64,000 nt of DNA from Clostridiaceae bacterium (GTDB lineage: Bacteria; Bacillota; Clostridia; Christensenellales; CAG-917), in the NCBI GenBank assembly GCA_031289315.1, contig JAITPR010000016.1:1-64000 (forward strand), written 5' to 3'. Position numbers and translations under genes: made by a program. Position 1 is the first letter of the stretch. Every line of letters starts with the position of its first letter. Below the pieces are notes generated by a model. It was not told the DNA's origin, did not search any database, and was given only the letters and a program-made list of their open reading frames with translations. This document shows positions 50,344 through 58,423 of this stretch, one piece after another.

Positions 50344-51552
50344 ATGGATATTTTTATCGCGTTGATAGACGAACCGTTTCCGTATGCGGATATTAAGCTT
50401 TTAGGGCGGCGGGTCAAGGACTATTCGTTTATAAATGTCGGCTTTGCGGACGGCGCGGACGGCGCGGACGGTACCGATTGTACGGTTCGCGAATGCGTAA
50501 GCGCGGCTTCAGTACCAAGTGGTACTTTGGGAAGCGTATTAAGCAGTTCGGCGGGTTCCGCTTCAAGTGGGGCAAGTTGTTCTGTACCCAAAGGTGCCGT
50601 GGCGTTCGTATCCGACGGCATGGTAGATTCAGTACCCGATGGTTCGGCGGCTTACATATCAAGCGGTGCAACGGCTTCCGTATCAAGTGGAGCGGGTTCG
50701 GTATCGGCGGCGGTATTCAATTCGGCGGCGGATGTCTTAGACGGCGCGTACGTGCTTGCAGACGGCGAATATGACGGGAAGAGGTACGTCGCGGTAGTTT
50801 ACTCCGATATGCCGCTTGTTACGGTTAAAGGGCTTAGGGAGCTTGCGGCGCACATGAAAAAGAACGGTGCGGCGGCGGTTAGAATCGGGCGCGGTGTCCT
50901 GATAGACCGCAACCGCGTGCAAGCTAGAAGCCCCATACTTGTTAAGTCCGCCGAATACGCTTCGGTTACGGACGCGGCGGCGTACGTAGCCGTCTACAAG
51001 GAAATGCGGCGGCGGATAAACGAAAGGCTGATAAAAAGTGGCGTAATCCTTTTGGACGGCGACGCGGACATAGACGACACGGTGAAAATAGCGGGCGGTG
51101 TGCGGATAACGGGACACGTCCTGATAGAGGGCGCAAGCGTGATAGGCGGCGGTACTACTGTGGGACCGGGCGCGGTGATCCGCAATTCCGTGATAGGCGG
51201 AGGCTGCCGCATAGGTGATTTTGTGGAGATAAAGGCTTCCGTTTTTGGGGACGGCGTTCGGGCGGCGCACCTTGCCTACATAGGCGACGCGGAGGTGGGC
51301 GCGGATACAAACGTGGGTTGCGGCGCGGTATTTTGCAATTACGACGGTGTGAGCAAGCATAAAACCGTCGTAGGCTCCGGGTGCTTCATAGGGGCAAACG
51401 TCAATTTGATTGCGCCCGTGCGCGTGGAGGACGGCTGTTTTATAGCCGCCGGCACCACCGTTACGGAGAACCTAAAAGCCGGGGCGTTTTGCATAGGTCG
51501 CGCAAGGCAAACCGTGAAGGAACGGGGAAAACAAAAGAAAACCGACGGTTGA
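50344..51552 (+). CDS. GlmU-like protein with degenerate N-terminus and intact acetyltransferase-type domain
   Basis: 402 aa. Residues about 220-395 match the GlmU left-handed beta-helix: RRRINERLIKSGVILLDGDADIDDTVKI, hexapeptide repeats, then NYDGVSKHKTVVGSGCFIGANVNLIAPV and AAGTTVTENL, the region that binds acetyl-CoA and GlcN-1-P. The N-terminal half should be a uridyltransferase, but the LxxGxGTRM loop is absent; only VYSDMPLVTVKGLREL recalls it. Residues 35-130 are Ser/Gly/Ala/Val-rich repeats (SVPSG-, SSGA-type). A TATAAT lies 7 bases before the ATG, so the mRNA may be leaderless. Possibly acetyltransferase only. Confidence 0.7.
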   Translation: MDIFIALIDEPFPYADIKLLGRRVKDYSFINVGFADGADGADGTDCTVRECVSAASVPSGTLGSVLSSSAGSASSGASCSVPKGAVAFVSDGMVDSVPDGSAAYISSGATASVSSGAGSVSAAVFNSAADVLDGAYVLADGEYDGKRYVAVVYSDMPLVTVKGLRELAAHMKKNGAAAVRIGRGVLIDRNRVQARSPILVKSAEYASVTDAAAYVAVYKEMRRRINERLIKSGVILLDGDADIDDTVKIAGGVRITGHVLIEGASVIGGGTTVGPGAVIRNSVIGGGCRIGDFVEIKASVFGDGVRAAHLAYIGDAEVGADTNVGCGAVFCNYDGVSKHKTVVGSGCFIGANVNLIAPVRVEDGCFIAAGTTVTENLKAGAFCIGRARQTVKERGKQKKTDG

Positions 51553-51650
51553 ACCGCAATTGGTTGAGCCGTAGAGGGCTAACGGCAATTGGTTTAAACG
51601 GTGGCGGGTTGAGTTGCAACGGACTAATCGGCAAAAGCCGAACCGCATAA
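51541..51650. repeat. Tandem duplication around the GlmU-like stop codon
   Basis: GGTTGAACCGCAATT, GGTTGAGCCG...GGCAATT and GGGTTGAGTTGCAA are three diverged units beginning at the gene's own stop codon. Confidence 0.55.
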
Positions 51651-51672
51651 ACGTATTAATTAATCTCCTCAT

Positions 51673-51712
51673 AAACAGGGCGTACGCACTACGTGTGCAT
51701 GCCCTGTTTTAT
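51673..51712 (+). terminator. Terminator of the GlmU-like gene
   Basis: AAACAGGGC pairs with GCCCTGTTT with an inner GTACGCAC/GTGTGCAT stem, then TTATATT. Confidence 0.7.
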
Positions 51713-51781
51713 ATTATAAGCAGGGACAAACGCATAAACGCAATCGTCCGAAGAAATAAATTTAGATTGTGTTTTTATTTA

Positions 51782-51811
51782 TTGACATAGTACGTATTTG
51801 TAATATATAAT
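51782..51811 (+). promoter_or_regulatory. Promoter of the DUF2804 gene
   Basis: -35 TTGACA (51782-51787), 18-bp spacer, -10 TATAAT (51806-51811). It overlaps the first in-frame ATG at 51810, which rules that codon out as the start. Confidence 0.7.
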
Positions 51812-51842
51812 GTTTATGATAAAGGTTGAGGGGAAAAAGACT

Positions 51843-52880
51843 ATGCAAAAGCAACACGAGGTTACCACGCCGCAAAGGCTTTTAAAAAACGGGCAAATTG
51901 CCGAACCGGGTTATGCGAGAACTCTCGTTTGGCAGTACGACCGCGCGGACATAACGGCGCGCCCCGTACGCATTAAGGAATGGGATTACTATATTATTGC
52001 CGACCAACACAAGGGTGTGGCGTTGACGATTTCCGACAGTGGTTTTATAGGTGTTACCGATTTTACTCTTTTTGATTACGACAAGCCTTGTTGCGCCTCA
52101 CGCAGTGCCGCAAGTCCCTTTCCGTTGGGCAAGATGAAAATGCCGTCGACATCGGTTTCGGGCGACATCAGGTCGCGGTGCGGCGGCGTATATGCGGAGT
52201 TTTTGAACGACGGCAAAACGCGTTTGTTGCGCGGAGAATTTCCGAAATTCGGCAAGGATAAGGAACCGGTTACGGTGGAAATAGAGCTTACCGACATTCC
52301 GGCGGAGTCCATGGTTATCGCGACTCCCTTTGATAAGCCGGGACATTTTTATTACAATCAGAAGATTAATTGCATGCGCGCAAGCGGCACGGTTACGATA
52401 GGGGACAAGGTTTTGACGTTTGACCCGGAGGAAGCCTTTGCAACGCTGGATTGGGGACGCGGCGTGTGGACATACGATAATACGTGGTTTTGGAGCAGCT
52501 TGAATACCGCTCTTCCCGACGGTTCCGCGTTCGGTTGGAATTTGGGCTACGGCTTCGGCGACACCTCCGCCGCGACAGAAAACATGCTTTTTTATAACGG
52601 AATTGCACATAAACTCGACGTTGTTACATTTAATATTCCCGTGAAAGACGGTAAGGACGACTATATGGCGCCGTGGACGTTCACCTCGAACGACGGACGC
52701 TTTGAAATGGATTTTAAACCGATTTTTGACAGAGATGTCGCCATAAATATAGGGATTATTTCTCAACGTCCGCATCAGGTGTTCGGTAAGTTTACCGGTA
52801 AAGCCGTTTTGGACGACGGCACCGTAATAGAAATAACCGACCGTTTGGGCTTTGCCGAGAAGGTTCACAACAAGTGGTAA
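51843..52880 (+). CDS. DUF2804 family protein
   Basis: 345 aa from ATG 51843 (GAGGGG 9 bases upstream). Begins TPQRLLKNGQIAEPGYARTLVWQYDR and contains FGWNLGYGFGDTSAATENMLFYNG and MDFKPIFDR, the recognisable blocks of DUF2804. The fold is lipocalin-like in the related AttH/carotenoid-hydratase group; no catalytic role is established. Cytosolic, monocistronic. Confidence 0.85.
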   Translation: MQKQHEVTTPQRLLKNGQIAEPGYARTLVWQYDRADITARPVRIKEWDYYIIADQHKGVALTISDSGFIGVTDFTLFDYDKPCCASRSAASPFPLGKMKMPSTSVSGDIRSRCGGVYAEFLNDGKTRLLRGEFPKFGKDKEPVTVEIELTDIPAESMVIATPFDKPGHFYYNQKINCMRASGTVTIGDKVLTFDPEEAFATLDWGRGVWTYDNTWFWSSLNTALPDGSAFGWNLGYGFGDTSAATENMLFYNGIAHKLDVVTFNIPVKDGKDDYMAPWTFTSNDGRFEMDFKPIFDRDVAINIGIISQRPHQVFGKFTGKAVLDDGTVIEITDRLGFAEKVHNKW

Positions 52881-52884
52881 AATC

Positions 52885-53150
52885 GCTTAAGGGCGAATGC
52901 GGTTATACGTTTACGCGACACGTGAAAACGGTTTCCGAATACGGCAAGACTGTTTCGTGGTGCGGCGCAAAAAGCGGTTTCCGCATATGGTATAAAGCGG
53001 GTTTGCGACACGTGAAAACGGCTTCGGCAACAAAAACGGATTGACAAATACGACAACAATGTTTTGAGTGGCGCGCGAAGACGGCTTCTGCGTGGCGCTG
53101 GAAAACTTTAATTTTGGGAAACGGCGGGCGCAAGATTTGCGTACCGTTTA
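52885..53150. repeat. Degenerate tandem repeats
   Basis: Units with GCGACACGTGAAAACGG and TTCCGAATACGG or TTCGGCAAC repeat four or five times. No gene is seen. Confidence 0.6.
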
Positions 53151-53168
53151 TATAAGGGAGAAAATATT

Positions 53169-53882
53169 ATGACTTATGTGCCTTACATTATGCTTGGGGC
53201 GGGCATGCTTTCGCTCGTTCTGTTCTTGTATCTGCGCGTCAAAAAGGGCGGACCCGTTGCCGCACTTGTAAAAACGCTTACCAGCATATTCTTTTTGGCT
53301 ACCGGTATTACCGCGCTTTTCGCGAACCCCGGCAACCTCACTTGGGGTTTGTTAGTCATTTTCGGAATGATTTTCGGGCTTATCGGCGACATTGTGTTGG
53401 ATGTACGCATAATTTACCCCGACGATGCCGATACGTGGCAATACGGCGGTATGTTCTCGTTCCTTATCGGGCATATAATTTTCCTCGTAGCCATATACCT
53501 TACTCTGCCGGATGCAGGTGATAAGCTGTGGATGATTATAGTGTTCCCGGCAATCATAGCCGTACTGGCTTCCGCCGGCGCCGTGTTAGGCGGTCCTAAA
53601 ATGGGGCTGAACTACGGCAAATGGAAGCTCATTTCCTTCCTGTACGCGCTCGTCGGTATGTTTATGGTGTTCACCTCCGGAGCTGCGGCAATCGCCGCCG
53701 GGTTCACCGCGAAGTGGATTGTTATGTTCGTCGGCGCCTTCCTTTTCATAGGCTCCGACCTCGTGCTGTCGCAACAGTATTTCGGACCCGCCGAAAAACT
53801 CAAAAATCCCACCCTCGTCATCATCAACCACGCCGCATATTATATTGCGCAGTTTCTAATCGCCTTAACTATATTGTATTGA
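53169..53882 (+). CDS. YhhN/TMEM86-family membrane protein
   Basis: 237 aa, eight membrane segments, with family motifs ALVKTLTSIFFLATG near residue 35, LIGDIVLDVRIIY near 76 and GGMFSFLIGHIIFLVA near 97, and IGSDLVLSQQYF near the end. Mammalian TMEM86B is a lysoplasmalogenase; bacterial members may hydrolyse the vinyl ether of lysoplasmalogens, lipids made by anaerobes such as Clostridia. GGGAG 8 bases before ATG. Confidence 0.8.
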   Translation: MTYVPYIMLGAGMLSLVLFLYLRVKKGGPVAALVKTLTSIFFLATGITALFANPGNLTWGLLVIFGMIFGLIGDIVLDVRIIYPDDADTWQYGGMFSFLIGHIIFLVAIYLTLPDAGDKLWMIIVFPAIIAVLASAGAVLGGPKMGLNYGKWKLISFLYALVGMFMVFTSGAAAIAAGFTAKWIVMFVGAFLFIGSDLVLSQQYFGPAEKLKNPTLVIINHAAYYIAQFLIALTILY

Positions 53883-53976
53883 GCGGAGTTCCGCGCCTGC
53901 GGCGAAGCCCCGCATTTAACACGGCATGGTGGCAAGGGGGCGTTTCTTTAATCGGGAACGTTTACGTATTAGCGGG

Positions 53977-54456
53977 CTACTTTTTTAATCTTTTATCTAT
54001 TTCGCCGGAAAGGCGGCGGTGACGGGCGCGGTAATCCTCCGCGGTGAAGCGTTGTGGGCGAATATCTTCAAGCGGTACGGGTTCCTTTACGTTGTCGTAG
54101 GCACTGCGCTTTGCATTACGGGGCATAGCGTTGTTGTCCGAGCCGTATGCGTTACGGGGCGTGCTGTCCGTGTCGTAGGCACTGCGCTTTGCGTTACGGG
54201 GCATAGCGTTGTTTGTGGCATAAGTGCCGCGGTTGGTGCCATAGGGTGGGACGGCGGTTGTTTCCGCTCCGTCGTTGCGGTATGCGGATTGACGCGGAGC
54301 GTCGGAGGCGCGCGCAGGGGAAAGCTGCTCTGCCTCGGCGGCATAGCGGTCAGCCGCTTTTACGGCTTCGTTTTCGTCGTATAAAGTTGTGGTTGTGTTG
54401 TTTTCCGACGACAAAGCGCCTTTATTTTTCATGAAGCCGAAGTTTCCGAAAAGCAT
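53977..54456 (-). CDS. Repeat-rich hydrophilic protein of unknown function
   Basis: 159 aa from ATG 54456 (GGGAGAG 8 bases upstream; the longer frame from 54570 has no ribosome site). Hydrophilic, Asn/Ala/Arg-rich, with NNAMPRNAKRSAYD occurring twice and a third partial copy, encoded by repeats of about 45-60 bp. A basic C-terminus ends in RHRRLSGEIDKRLKK. No signal peptide. Probably intrinsically disordered; the repeat is of recent origin. Confidence 0.55.
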   Translation of the reverse strand: MLFGNFGFMKNKGALSSENNTTTTLYDENEAVKAADRYAAEAEQLSPARASDAPRQSAYRNDGAETTAVPPYGTNRGTYATNNAMPRNAKRSAYDTDSTPRNAYGSDNNAMPRNAKRSAYDNVKEPVPLEDIRPQRFTAEDYRARHRRLSGEIDKRLKK

Positions 54457-54753
54457 AATATTAACTCTCCCGCGGCAGTCGCCGCAAATTACGGTTTTGT
54501 TTTTTGCTTTCCAAAGGAGATTTTTGCGCTCTCCGGAAAGCAAACCGCGTTTACCCGCGTTGGTTTTCAAGCTTCTTGCGCGAATAAAAATGATTTTTTT
54601 TGTCGTCCCGATAAAAAATGTTTGCCATAATCGGTAATATATTATATAATTCTACGTGCCGTAAATGTCACCGCGCGCGTGTAATATTACTAAGTAATTT
54701 TATACTATTCGCGGAGATGGCTGTTTGCGGCTGTTATTGATTAGGAGAATAAG

Positions 54754-56238
54754 ATGATTTCAAAATCAAAAAAGGCGGTTTTAGCCGTTTTATGCGTATT
54801 GGTGATAGCGTTGGGCGTCGTTCTTTTTGCGGCGTGCAACGGTTTAAAATGGGAAGGCGTCGGCGGCGGTTCGCCCAATTCGCCTACCGAAAGTCAGTAC
54901 GGCTTCGTTGTCAAGCAAGGCGGCTACCTTTATTTTATCAACGGTTATGCCGGTGACGTTGTAGAGAACGACTTCGGTAGCCAAGAAAAGGGCGCCATAG
55001 TGCGCGTGGAACTTGATGAAAAAGGCAACGTGAAAGCTAATACCTACAAGCGCGTTGTTCCCGTCGTGGTCTACTCTACGGACAAAAACACCGGGTTCGC
55101 CGTTTTCGGCGGGTACATTTACTACGCCGCGCCCAACACCGAAAAAGATAAAGCCGGTGCGCCGTCGACTACCGACATCAATATAATGCGGAGCAAAATC
55201 GACGGAAGCTCTCCGGAAGTTTTGTTGACGCTTACCTCGCGTTCCTATCCGTACGCGTTCTATTCCGGCGCTATTGTGTGGCACGACTCAACGTCCACCA
55301 GCTTATATTACGCCGACCTTAACTCCGGCGACAAAAAGAAGGTTTCCTCTACGGTTAAGGTGATTGCGGAAAGAGTTGTCGAAGCCCGTTTCGTTTACGG
55401 CAAAACCTATTCGCCGGGACAAGACGAAAAGTTATCCGATTTTATCTATATCGCGCAGTCGCGTCCCTCCGAGGAGTCCGCGTTTTGGTACGATTATAAG
55501 GCGGTTAAGTTCGACGGTTCTAAGTCCTACACGCTCATCAACAACCTCACCTACCTCCCCGAAGGCGCAACCGACAGCAAGCCCTACCCGGAGCTTACCT
55601 ACCAAATAAAAAGCGTCAATCATCTATACGACGAAGCCGCCGCTACGCTGACGCTCTATTATACCAAGTCAGTGTTCTTTAACCAAACCACCGCCGCGCG
55701 CGGAGTGTTTTACGCCAACATCGCCTATGAAGGCGGTAAACCCGTTTTTAAAAAGGATACCGAGTTGAAGCTTGCCGAGGATTCTGCGACTACCACGTTT
55801 GACCCCGTAAGCTATGCCGATGGCGTTCTTATAAACGTCAACAGCAATCTGTTCCTTATAAAAGGCTATGCAGACGGAACGCCTAATCCCAATTCCTTTG
55901 AGAAAACCGACGCGATTATAGACGGTACGCCTACCGTGATGTATGTGCTTGAAAACGATTTGTATTATACCAGCGCGTCTACTATATACCGCTTGAGCCT
56001 GCTCGATAAAACCGCCGTGCCTAAGCCTATTACCACTAAGGTCGTGGCGTCTACCACATGGATTACCTATGACCGCATAGGCACCAAACTCTATTACTTT
56101 AACACCGGCGATTATTCGTACGTCTACGTCTTCGACTTGAGCGACCCCGACGGCAACCGCGACGAAGCCGTGCAACTTATCGGCTACCGCAACGCCGCCG
56201 ACCAAACCGCCTACGACGAAGCACATGCGGACGATTAG
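54754..56238 (+). CDS. Lipoprotein with beta-propeller-like (DUF5050-type) repeats
   Basis: 494 aa. Signal peptide with lipobox VLFAAC (Cys at about residue 29), so membrane-anchored outside. The mature part has repeated YFINGYAGDVV, GYIYYAAPN, SLYYADLNSGDKKKV, NLFLIKGYADG and KLYYFNTGDYSYVYVFDL, which look like blades of a beta-propeller of the DUF5050/TolB type. Ribosome site AGGAG. No enzyme motif. Followed closely by repeat copy C, whose first hairpin may serve as terminator. Confidence 0.7.
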   Translation: MISKSKKAVLAVLCVLVIALGVVLFAACNGLKWEGVGGGSPNSPTESQYGFVVKQGGYLYFINGYAGDVVENDFGSQEKGAIVRVELDEKGNVKANTYKRVVPVVVYSTDKNTGFAVFGGYIYYAAPNTEKDKAGAPSTTDINIMRSKIDGSSPEVLLTLTSRSYPYAFYSGAIVWHDSTSTSLYYADLNSGDKKKVSSTVKVIAERVVEARFVYGKTYSPGQDEKLSDFIYIAQSRPSEESAFWYDYKAVKFDGSKSYTLINNLTYLPEGATDSKPYPELTYQIKSVNHLYDEAAATLTLYYTKSVFFNQTTAARGVFYANIAYEGGKPVFKKDTELKLAEDSATTTFDPVSYADGVLINVNSNLFLIKGYADGTPNPNSFEKTDAIIDGTPTVMYVLENDLYYTSASTIYRLSLLDKTAVPKPITTKVVASTTWITYDRIGTKLYYFNTGDYSYVYVFDLSDPDGNRDEAVQLIGYRNAADQTAYDEAHADD

Positions 56239-56254
56239 TTGTTGATTTATTAGA

Positions 56255-56283
56255 GTTCTTTTTGACACACGTCAAAAAGAACC
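56255..56283 (+). other. Perfect hairpin after the lipoprotein gene
   Basis: GTTCTTTTTGACAC pairs with GTCAAAAAGAAC, 16 bases after the stop codon. The same hairpin stands before copy B at 48624. Confidence 0.6.
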
Positions 56284-56307
56284 AAAAACGTGCAAGCTTG
56301 AAGCTTG

Positions 56308-56385
56308 ACACTGATTACTTGAAAAACGCGGTTGACGCAGGATTATTATCCTTAGCGTCAACCGCGTTTTTAAATTTATTAGTGT
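56308..56385 (+). repeat. REP-like long-hairpin element, copy C
   Basis: ACACTGATTACTTGAAAAA on the left and TTTTTAAATTTATTAGTGT on the right enclose the stem CGCGGTTGACGC/GCGTCAACCGCG. The stem sequence differs from copies A and B but is fully paired. Confidence 0.8.
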
Positions 56386-56496
56386 AAATCTCATCACTTA
56401 TCGGATTGTTTTTTCTTTTTTTCTTTAATTTCTTCCGGTTTCTGTCTTTTCTTTGCTCCGCTTCTGTTTTTTTTGCTCCGTTCCCGTGGTTTTTAA

Positions 56497-56566
56497 TGCG
56501 GCTTTAATTTAAGCCGAATACTAAACTGTTTCTAGTTTAAGACGTAAATTAAACGCAGTTTAGTAT
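56497..56566. promoter_or_regulatory. Two palindromes upstream of the germination operon
   Basis: CGGCTTTAATTTAAGCCG (56497-56514) is followed by a long hairpin with 10-bp arms TACTAAACTG and CAGTTTAGTA (about 56519-56566) and an inner GTTTAA/TTAAAC. Candidate operator or attenuator for gerAA. No clear sigma-G box is assigned. Confidence 0.45.
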
Positions 56567-56634
56567 AACTTTTTCGATTTGGTGAATTTTTCCTTACGGT
56601 TAAAAAATACTATTTGCGAGAGAGGAGCGAAAAT

Positions 56635-58326
56635 ATGGAAAAAGGTAACGGGACGGAGAAAAAAACAGGCTCTGCAACAAGCGCAATCGGCGGGCTAAAG
56701 CCGCGCACCGCCGCTATGGACGGGAAAAAAGTCGGGAGCGGGAGTAATTCCGACGCAAGTGGGGAACGTGATTCAAATGCGAACGCCGGAAGCGGAAATT
56801 CAAGTACGGTCGGGAGGAGCGATTCTACCGCGAACGCCGGAAGCGGAAAAACCGGAGCAAGCGGCGACGGCGGCGAAGAGTTGAACATAAACGTAAGTGA
56901 GGAGTTAAAAAAACTCAAGACGGCTTTATCGAACAGCGATGACATCCTGACAAAAGAATTTGAATTATGCGGAAAAAAAGTCGCGATTGTTCACATGGAC
57001 AACATGATAAACAAGGAGCTTCTAGAGCGGAATATCATAATGCCGTTGATGAGCGCGGAATTGAAACCACCTTACAAGCAAACCATTGCGAACACCGTCT
57101 ATTTTGCGGAGGAGATAACCGGCGCTAAAGACGCGGAAGCCGCGGCTAGAAAGGTTGCGGCGGGCGATACGGTTTTCTTAATAGACGGCGCGGACGAATA
57201 TTATATATTCTCCTTGCGGCAAATTGAAAAGCGCGCCGTTACGGAACCGCCCACCTCTTCGGTGTTAAAGGGTCCGCGCGACGGTTTCATAGAAGACATC
57301 AAAACGAATATTTCGCTCATAAGGCGCCGGTTGCGACATCCCCATTTGGTCGTGGAAAACATACAGACCGGGCGGTATAGCAACACCGCCGTTTCGATAG
57401 TTTATTTGGGTGGCGTGGCGGACCCGAACGTCGTGGAAAAGGTACGCGAACGCATAAATAATATTGACACCGACGGTATTTTGGATAGCTCATATATAGT
57501 TCAGTATTTGGAGGAACGCAAATACAGCTTATTCGGCGGCGCCGGCAGCAGCGAAAAGCCGGATATAGTGGCGGCAAAAATACTTGAGGGCAGGGTCGCT
57601 GTTGTGGCGGACGGCTCTCCTATGGTGGTGACCGTGCCTTTCGTACTGCTTGAAGACTTTCAAGACAGCAACGACTACTATGCAAAGGACATAAGCAGCT
57701 CTGTTTTTAGAGTTTTAAGACTGCTCAGTGCGATTATGACGGTTATGTTGCCGGGGCTTTATGTCGCATTCACCACTTATATGTATCATTTGCTACCGAT
57801 AAAATTTCTTATTACGCTGATTAACTCCGTAAACGGTATACCGTTTACGCCGCCGGTAGAAATGCTTTTGGTACTGCTTTTATTTGAGATTTTAAATCAA
57901 GCAAGCTTGCGGATGCCGCGTTTTTTGGGTATTTCGCTGTCTATCGTAGGGGCAATCGTCTTAGGCGAAACCGCCGTAAAAGCCGGGCTAATCAGTTCGC
58001 CGGCGGTGCTGATAAGCGCTCTTTCCGGGATAGGTCTGTTCTGCGTGCCGTCGCAAGTCAACAGCTTCACGGTATTGCGGATTTTATATGTGTTCGTAGC
58101 CAGTATTTTGGGACTGTTCGGCGTGATACTTTGCTCCATGGCGCTCCTCACATATCTCATCAACTTTACAAGCTACGGCGCGCCTTATTTGGCGCCATAC
58201 GCTCCCGTGATAATGCCGGACCTCAAAGACGGCTTCTTAAAGGCAAATCAGCAACTGCAAAACACCCGCCCGTACTCCTTCCCGAACCGCAACCGGCACC
58301 GGCAAAGCACAATCGGAACGGAATAA
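56635..58326 (+). CDS. gerAA: Spore germination receptor subunit A
   Basis: 563 aa from ATG 56635 (AGAGGAG 7 bases upstream). GerA-family: N-terminal cytosolic domain from about residue 110 (LKTALSNSDDILTKEFELCGKKVAIVHMDNM), the conserved PRDGFIEDIKTNISLIRRRLRHPHLVVE, then five membrane segments and GLYVAFTTYMYHLLPIKFL. It acts with gerAB and gerAC in the spore inner membrane as a nutrient-gated receptor. Residues about 15-85 are a Gly/Ser/Ala/Asn-rich expansion containing NANAGSGN and TANAGSGK, longer than in typical GerA proteins. Confidence 0.93.
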   Translation: MEKGNGTEKKTGSATSAIGGLKPRTAAMDGKKVGSGSNSDASGERDSNANAGSGNSSTVGRSDSTANAGSGKTGASGDGGEELNINVSEELKKLKTALSNSDDILTKEFELCGKKVAIVHMDNMINKELLERNIIMPLMSAELKPPYKQTIANTVYFAEEITGAKDAEAAARKVAAGDTVFLIDGADEYYIFSLRQIEKRAVTEPPTSSVLKGPRDGFIEDIKTNISLIRRRLRHPHLVVENIQTGRYSNTAVSIVYLGGVADPNVVEKVRERINNIDTDGILDSSYIVQYLEERKYSLFGGAGSSEKPDIVAAKILEGRVAVVADGSPMVVTVPFVLLEDFQDSNDYYAKDISSSVFRVLRLLSAIMTVMLPGLYVAFTTYMYHLLPIKFLITLINSVNGIPFTPPVEMLLVLLLFEILNQASLRMPRFLGISLSIVGAIVLGETAVKAGLISSPAVLISALSGIGLFCVPSQVNSFTVLRILYVFVASILGLFGVILCSMALLTYLINFTSYGAPYLAPYAPVIMPDLKDGFLKANQQLQNTRPYSFPNRNRHRQSTIGTE

Positions 58327-58423
58327 CGGACGGGCGTTCAAAACGGCGTACGCGCGGCGCGGGGGGGATACAATTTTCCTCTGCCCGCGGTACCGCTTAC
58401 ATAAAAATCGGTTAGGTGATAAA

